Positions 60,113 through 64,000 of a stretch of DNA of 64,000 bases are shown one piece after another. The translations under genes were made by a program, and so were the position numbers. The stretch is from JALHNI01 sp044226365. Lineage in GTDB: Bacteria > Acidobacteriota > Terriglobia > Bryobacterales > Bryobacteraceae. The notes beneath the pieces were generated by a model that worked only from the letters and a program-made list of their open reading frames with translations, searched no databases and was not told the origin of the DNA. Location: positions 1 to 64,000 of the forward strand of contig JBGAHE010000030.1 of NCBI GenBank assembly GCA_044226365.1. The letters run 5' to 3'. Positions within the stretch are counted from its first letter, which is position 1. Each line of letters begins with the position of its first letter.

Positions 60113-61996
60113 ATGAGCGCCCTTCCGCAGTTGGCCCCCGCGGCCCCGAACCCCTCGGCCGGCCCTTACACGGTCGCGATCGTGGGTTCGCCCAACGCCG
60201 GCAAGTCGACTCTTTTCAACTCCCTCACCGGTCTTCGGCAGAAGGTCGGCAACTATCCCGGCGTCACCGTCGAAAGCCACGTCGGCCGCGTCCGTTTCGA
60301 TGACGGCCGCGAAGTCTCCCTCATCGATCTTCCCGGCATCTACGCCCTGAACCCTGTCTCCGAAGACGAGCGCGTCACCCACGACGTCCTGACGGGGCAC
60401 ATGCCCGGCGTCGCCACGCCGAATGCCATCCTCCTGATCATCGACGTCACGAACCTGGCGCGAAACCTCGCCCTCGCCGCTCCCATCCTGAGTCTCGGCC
60501 TGCCCACCCTCATCGTCCTCAACATGGCCGACGACCTTCGCCGCCGCGGCGGCACCGTCGATCTCGACAAATTGAAGGCCGAACTTGGCGTCCCCGTCGT
60601 CCTGAGCACCGCCACCACCGGCGAAGGCGTCAAGGAGATTCGCGCCTTCCTCGAACAGCGCGCCGTCGCCCCGCCCAAGCCCGTCCAGTTGCCCGTCCTC
60701 CAGGACGTTCCGCAATGCCGCCGCTGGGCCGCCCGCATGGGCGAACGCGCCGGCTACCGTGCCCCGGCCCCTCCGCTCTGGACCCGGCGTCTCGACAAAA
60801 TCTTCCTCCACCCCGTCTGGGGCGTCCTCATCTTCCTCGCCGTCGTGCTCTTCGTCTTTCAGAGCATCTTCACCTGGGCTGAGCCCGGCATGGAAGCCAT
60901 CCAGAGCCTCATCAACTCCGCCGGCCGCTTGATCGAAGCGTCGCTTCCCGACTCGCCCCTGCGCGCCCTCCTGATTGAAGGCGTCCTCGGCGGCGTCGGC
61001 GCCGTTGTTGTCTTCCTCCCGCAAATCCTGCTCCTGTTTCTCTTCATCGGCCTTCTCGAGGACTCCGGCTACCTCGCCCGCGCCGCGCTGATTGCGGACC
61101 GCACCATGGCTCGCGTCGGCCTCCAAGGCAAGAGTTTCATCCCCCTGCTTTCCGCCCACGCCTGCGCCGTCCCCGCCATCCTCGCCACCCGCACCATCGA
61201 GAACAAACGCGATCGCCTCACCACAATTCTGATCGCCCCACTGATGACCTGCGCCGCTCGGCTCCCCATCTACGCCCTCGTCATCGCCGCCTTCATCCCT
61301 CAACAGCCCATCTTCGGCCCCATCGACTCCCGCGCGTTCGCCCTCATCGGCCTCTATGCGCTCAGCTTCGTCGCCGCCATCCTCACCGCTAAGCTCCTCA
61401 AGTCTTCTGTCCTCAAGAGCGAAGCGTCGCCTTTCGTCCTCGAGATGCCGCCCTACCGCTTGCCCACCTGGCGCACCGTCGGCTACCGCCTCTACGACCG
61501 GGCCATCGCCTTCCTCAAGCGCGCCGGCACCGTCATCCTCGTCATGACGGTCGTCTTCTGGTTCCTCGCTCACATTCCCGTCCGGGAAGGGAAGTCGGTA
61601 CCCATCGAAGAAAGTGTCGCCGGCCAGATCGGCCACGCCGTTGAGCCGGTCCTCAAGCCCCTTGGCTTCAACTGGCGCATCGGCGTCGGCATCGTCGCCT
61701 GCGTCTTCGGCGCCCGCGAAATGATGGTCAGCACCCTCGCCACCATCTACAACACCGAAGGCGACGAAAACTCTATCGCCCTCCGTGACCGCGTCCATCA
61801 AGACCTCACCCTCGGCGGCGCCTGGGCCCTCCTCGTCTTCTTCGCCTTCGCCATGCAATGCGCCTCCACCATCGCCGTCGTTCGTCGTGAAACCGCCGGT
61901 TGGCGTTGGCCTATCATCCAATTCGCCTACATGACCTTCCTCGCCTACTTTGGCGCCCTCGCCACCAATCTCCTCGTCACCAACCTCATACCCTAA
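60113..61996 (+). CDS. feoB: ferrous iron transporter B
   Basis: A 627-aa GTP-driven Fe(II) permease. The G domain has G1 GSPNAGKST (residues 25-33), switch GNYPGVTVE, G3 DLPGIYAL and G4 NMAD. The transmembrane part carries the gate motif LSAHACAVPAI and about ten helices. Residue 29 is Ala where many FeoB have Cys (GNPNCGKT). It is shorter than E. coli FeoB because the C-terminal cytoplasmic segment is missing. ATG 60113 is preferred to TTG 60095. It follows bfr by 59 bp. Confidence 0.95.
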   Translation: MSALPQLAPAAPNPSAGPYTVAIVGSPNAGKSTLFNSLTGLRQKVGNYPGVTVESHVGRVRFDDGREVSLIDLPGIYALNPVSEDERVTHDVLTGHMPGVATPNAILLIIDVTNLARNLALAAPILSLGLPTLIVLNMADDLRRRGGTVDLDKLKAELGVPVVLSTATTGEGVKEIRAFLEQRAVAPPKPVQLPVLQDVPQCRRWAARMGERAGYRAPAPPLWTRRLDKIFLHPVWGVLIFLAVVLFVFQSIFTWAEPGMEAIQSLINSAGRLIEASLPDSPLRALLIEGVLGGVGAVVVFLPQILLLFLFIGLLEDSGYLARAALIADRTMARVGLQGKSFIPLLSAHACAVPAILATRTIENKRDRLTTILIAPLMTCAARLPIYALVIAAFIPQQPIFGPIDSRAFALIGLYALSFVAAILTAKLLKSSVLKSEASPFVLEMPPYRLPTWRTVGYRLYDRAIAFLKRAGTVILVMTVVFWFLAHIPVREGKSVPIEESVAGQIGHAVEPVLKPLGFNWRIGVGIVACVFGAREMMVSTLATIYNTEGDENSIALRDRVHQDLTLGGAWALLVFFAFAMQCASTIAVVRRETAGWRWPIIQFAYMTFLAYFGALATNLLVTNLIP

Positions 61997-62450
61997 TTCC
62001 GGATAATCTTCGATCCAATCGAAAGTTATCCAAGTCTTGTCTTCTCAAGCCCATACCCACCACCCAGCATCTCTGGCTCCATCAATCGCTCACCCGACAT
62101 CCTCCCTACTCGCACCAACACCTCCAACAGAACCACTTCCACCTTCCACTTCCATCACCTCTGACTTTCTCAATCGCGGCTATCATGCGACAGAATCGAA
62201 TGATGTCCAAGTTATTGTTTTTCAACTATATGACCACCCTATCTCTCCCATCAATAGCAGTTCCCGACTCCTAACCCTTCAGTCTCTAGCCGGACAATCT
62301 TCGGTTTCGTCCAACGATAGCCAGCGCCATCTTTTTCAACCATCTTCGACCAAACGCCGCTCCGGCCGACCCCAACTCCACCACACGTAATCACTCAGTC
62401 ATTCATTTCTATAATCGGACATGCTACGCTAGCCTCGAAAGTTCTCCAAC
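61997..62450 (+). other. 454-bp pyrimidine-skewed intergenic region
   Basis: This stretch is poorer in G on the plus strand than its neighbours; 62101-62160 contains only two G in 60 bases. It holds an open frame at 62037-62390 (from TTG) without recognisable protein features. TATAAT occurs at 62411-62416, 35 nt before the ATPase start, and could be its promoter. The unlike base composition hints at foreign origin together with the downstream ATPase. Confidence 0.45.
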
Positions 62451-63680
62451 ATGCTCATTCATAGGCACATGGCAGACACTCTCCGTCGTCTTGCCACCCA
62501 GTTCCCCGCACTCGTCCTCACCGGGGCCCGCCAAGCCGGCAAAACCTCTCTTCTCCAAGCCGCTTTCCCTCACGCCTCCTTTATCTCGCTCGACCTCCCC
62601 TCAACCGCCGAACAGGCCGCCCAAAACCCCGAATCCCTCCTCGATCAGCTCCCCGAACCCCTCATCATCGACGAAGTCCAATACGCGCCCTCGCTCTTCC
62701 GCCATTTCAAAGCCCGGATCGATGCCCGCCGGCATTCCATGGGCCGCTTCCTCCTCACCGGCTCCCAGAAGTTCAATCTCATGGAGCAGGTCAGCGAAAG
62801 CCTCGCCGGCCGCGTCGCCGTCCTCGAGCTCGACTCGCTCTCTGTTCATGAACTCCAGGACCACCCCTCCACCGCCGACATCAAAATGGGCAACTACCTC
62901 TGGCGTGGCGGCTACCCCGAGCTCCACCGCGCCCCTCACCTCGACGCCCAGGCGTTCTTCTCCAGCTACGTCGCCACCTACCTCGAACGCGACCTCCGCC
63001 AGATGATCAACGTCGGTAAGCTGCGCAACTACGAGCGCTTCGTCCGCTCCTGCGCCGCCCGCAACGGCCAGCTTCTGAACCTTTCCGAACTCGCCCGCGA
63101 CGTCGGCATCGCGGTCTCCACCGCCAGCGAATGGATGTCCGTCCTTGAGGCTTCGCACCTGGTCACCCTGCTCGAACCCTGGTTCGCCAACATCGGCAAG
63201 CGCATGATTCGCACCCCGAAGCTCTACTTCCGCGACACCGGACTCCTCTGCTTCCTCCTCGGCTACGACTCGCCGGCCGCGGTCCTCCGCTCCCACCAAA
63301 TCGGCAGCATCTGGGAGACCTTCGTCCTCGGCGAGATGACGCGCGCCCGCAATGTCCGCGCCACCGCCGCCAAGGTCTATTTCCTCCGCGACGCCCACGG
63401 CACCGAGGTCGATTTTGTGATTGCCCACAATGGGAAGATCCGGCTGGCTGAGGCTAAGTGGGCCGAATACCCCGACGCCTCCGCCAGCCGCCAAATCCGC
63501 AAAGTCCACCCCTGGCTTGGCCCCACCGCGGCCGACGAGCATTGGATCATCTGCGGCACGCAGCAAAACGTCCGCACCGTCGACGACGTGCCGATCCGGC
63601 TCATCAACGGCTTTCGGTTTCGGGATTGGTTTAGGAGCGAGGACCGCGTCTCAACTGCCGACAGGCAGCCGCAGGCTTAG
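62451..63680 (+). CDS. AAA-family ATPase with DUF4143 domain
   Basis: A 409-aa protein of the widespread AAA_14/DUF4143 group. Walker A is LTGARQAGKTS (about residue 24), Walker B LIIDEVQYAP (about 70), then the sensor LTGSQKF. After the ATPase comes the DUF4143 winged-helix/nuclease-like C-terminal part (VYFLRDAHGTEVDFVIAHNGKIRLAEAKW), resembling an RE-like fold with Glu-x-Lys. These proteins are mobile between genomes and often horizontally acquired; a toxin-antitoxin or defence role has been suggested but not shown. Preceded by a skewed intergenic region. Confidence 0.9.
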   Translation: MLIHRHMADTLRRLATQFPALVLTGARQAGKTSLLQAAFPHASFISLDLPSTAEQAAQNPESLLDQLPEPLIIDEVQYAPSLFRHFKARIDARRHSMGRFLLTGSQKFNLMEQVSESLAGRVAVLELDSLSVHELQDHPSTADIKMGNYLWRGGYPELHRAPHLDAQAFFSSYVATYLERDLRQMINVGKLRNYERFVRSCAARNGQLLNLSELARDVGIAVSTASEWMSVLEASHLVTLLEPWFANIGKRMIRTPKLYFRDTGLLCFLLGYDSPAAVLRSHQIGSIWETFVLGEMTRARNVRATAAKVYFLRDAHGTEVDFVIAHNGKIRLAEAKWAEYPDASASRQIRKVHPWLGPTAADEHWIICGTQQNVRTVDDVPIRLINGFRFRDWFRSEDRVSTADRQPQA

Positions 63681-64000
63681 AAGCCAGGCGGAGGCGGCGG
63701 AGGGGCGGGAGGAGGAGGCGTCGGACCGCCACCGCCCGTATCGCCAGGCAGAGGCGTGGTCGACGGGCCACCACCGCCGGGCAACGGCGTCGACGACGGG
63801 CCACCGCCCGTCGGACCCGGCATACCCTTGGGCCGATACAGGAACATGTCCATCAAAGCATTGAAGATGCGCTGGCCGACCGCGCCTTTGTCGAAGCGAT
63901 TCTTCACCAGCGGATCATTCTTGTAAACCCGCAGATAGTCACCGGCGTTCAGCAGGCGAGGTTCGCCATACGGCAGCAGAGCATGTTGCACCGCCACCTG
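63677..64000 (-). CDS. partial protein with Pro/Gly-rich C-terminal tail
   Basis: The frame is open to the right edge, so this is the C-terminal part of a longer protein. The visible 106 residues include a globular segment (LLNAGDYLRVYKNDPLVKNRF and GQRIFNALMDMFLYRPKG) and a disordered tail of GGG/PPP blocks (TPLPG repeated three times). I recognise no family. It converges with the ATPase gene, overlapping by 4 bp. Confidence 0.6.
   Translation of the reverse strand, partial: QVAVQHALLPYGEPRLLNAGDYLRVYKNDPLVKNRFDKGAVGQRIFNALMDMFLYRPKGMPGPTGGGPSSTPLPGGGGPSTTPLPGDTGGGGPTPPPPAPPPPPPGF

Noticed and set aside
60050..61921. A 623-codon minus-strand frame opposite feoB
   Set aside because: Asp/Glu/Gly-rich shadow of feoB with no recognisable protein motif; feoB is unquestionable.
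62037..62390. A 117-codon frame from TTG in the G-poor gap
   Set aside because: Ser/Pro/His-rich, no Shine-Dalgarno sequence and no family. Base skew alone explains it.

Overview
The window is high-GC, densely coded DNA that looks chromosomal and most likely comes from Acidobacteriota of the Bryobacterales/Solibacterales type. This rests on family content: a C-terminal domain of the Solibacter TIGR03437 type (57673-59028), a DUF1549/DUF1553 plus DUF1501 pair, two exported Gfo/Idh/MocA oxidoreductases, SUMF1-fold lipoprotein-like enzymes, a DUF1080 protein, a PEP-CTERM protein, an NVVWGS-repeat subtilase and many Tat- or Sec-exported hydrolases. I see no rRNA, tRNA, CRISPR, transposase or phage genes.

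Layout. 0-4.4 kb: ugd, a peroxiredoxin/LLM-oxidoreductase pair, an SRPBCC-ArsR operon behind a promoter with a 22-bp palindromic operator, and a DUF2383-type gene behind a sigma-54-like site. 4.5-13.2 kb: exported proteins on the plus strand (duplicated beta protein, PaiB-like flavoprotein, esterase, SUMF1-fold protein, cytochrome-DUF1549/1553, DUF1501, a 559-aa unknown). 13.2-23.1 kb: secreted hydrolases (phosphocholine-type phospholipase C, lactonase-fold propeller, neutral ceramidase, polysaccharide deacetylase, sialidase, aspartic protease, amidohydrolase). 23-26.9 kb: GNAT, pyrE, kup and an exported intradiol dioxygenase. 27.0-31.8 kb: a tight operon of PLP enzyme, SDR, RidA, M81 (MlrC-like) protein and Gfo/Idh. 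31.8-40.8 kb: ECF sigma/anti-sigma pair, outer-membrane barrel, second Gfo/Idh, htpX, and a HAD-PfkB-ROK sugar-phosphate operon preceded by a terminator-bearing leader.

41.2-45.3 kb is odd: glgP and motB are each broken by many small indels, while motA next to them is intact. This looks like a low-accuracy patch of sequence or, less likely, two adjacent decaying genes. 46.2-54.7 kb: an AMP-ligase/ACP/PlsC fusion, DUF1080, the repeat-bearing subtilase, a SUMF1-alpha/beta-hydrolase fusion and a sugar isomerase-like protein. 54.7-64 kb: the PEP-CTERM gene with a twin-operator promoter, a sulfite-dehydrogenase-like molybdoenzyme with its cytochrome c, the TIGR03437-type protein, an iron locus (feoA-bfr-feoB), a DUF4143 ATPase and a partial proline-rich protein.

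The least expected signal is in the promoters. At least eight operon-leading genes carry a TANNNT -10-like hexamer exactly 5-7 nt before the start codon, usually with no Shine-Dalgarno sequence, which suggests widespread leaderless transcription and also settles several doubtful starts (TTG at 11549, GTG at 19764, GTG at 23518).
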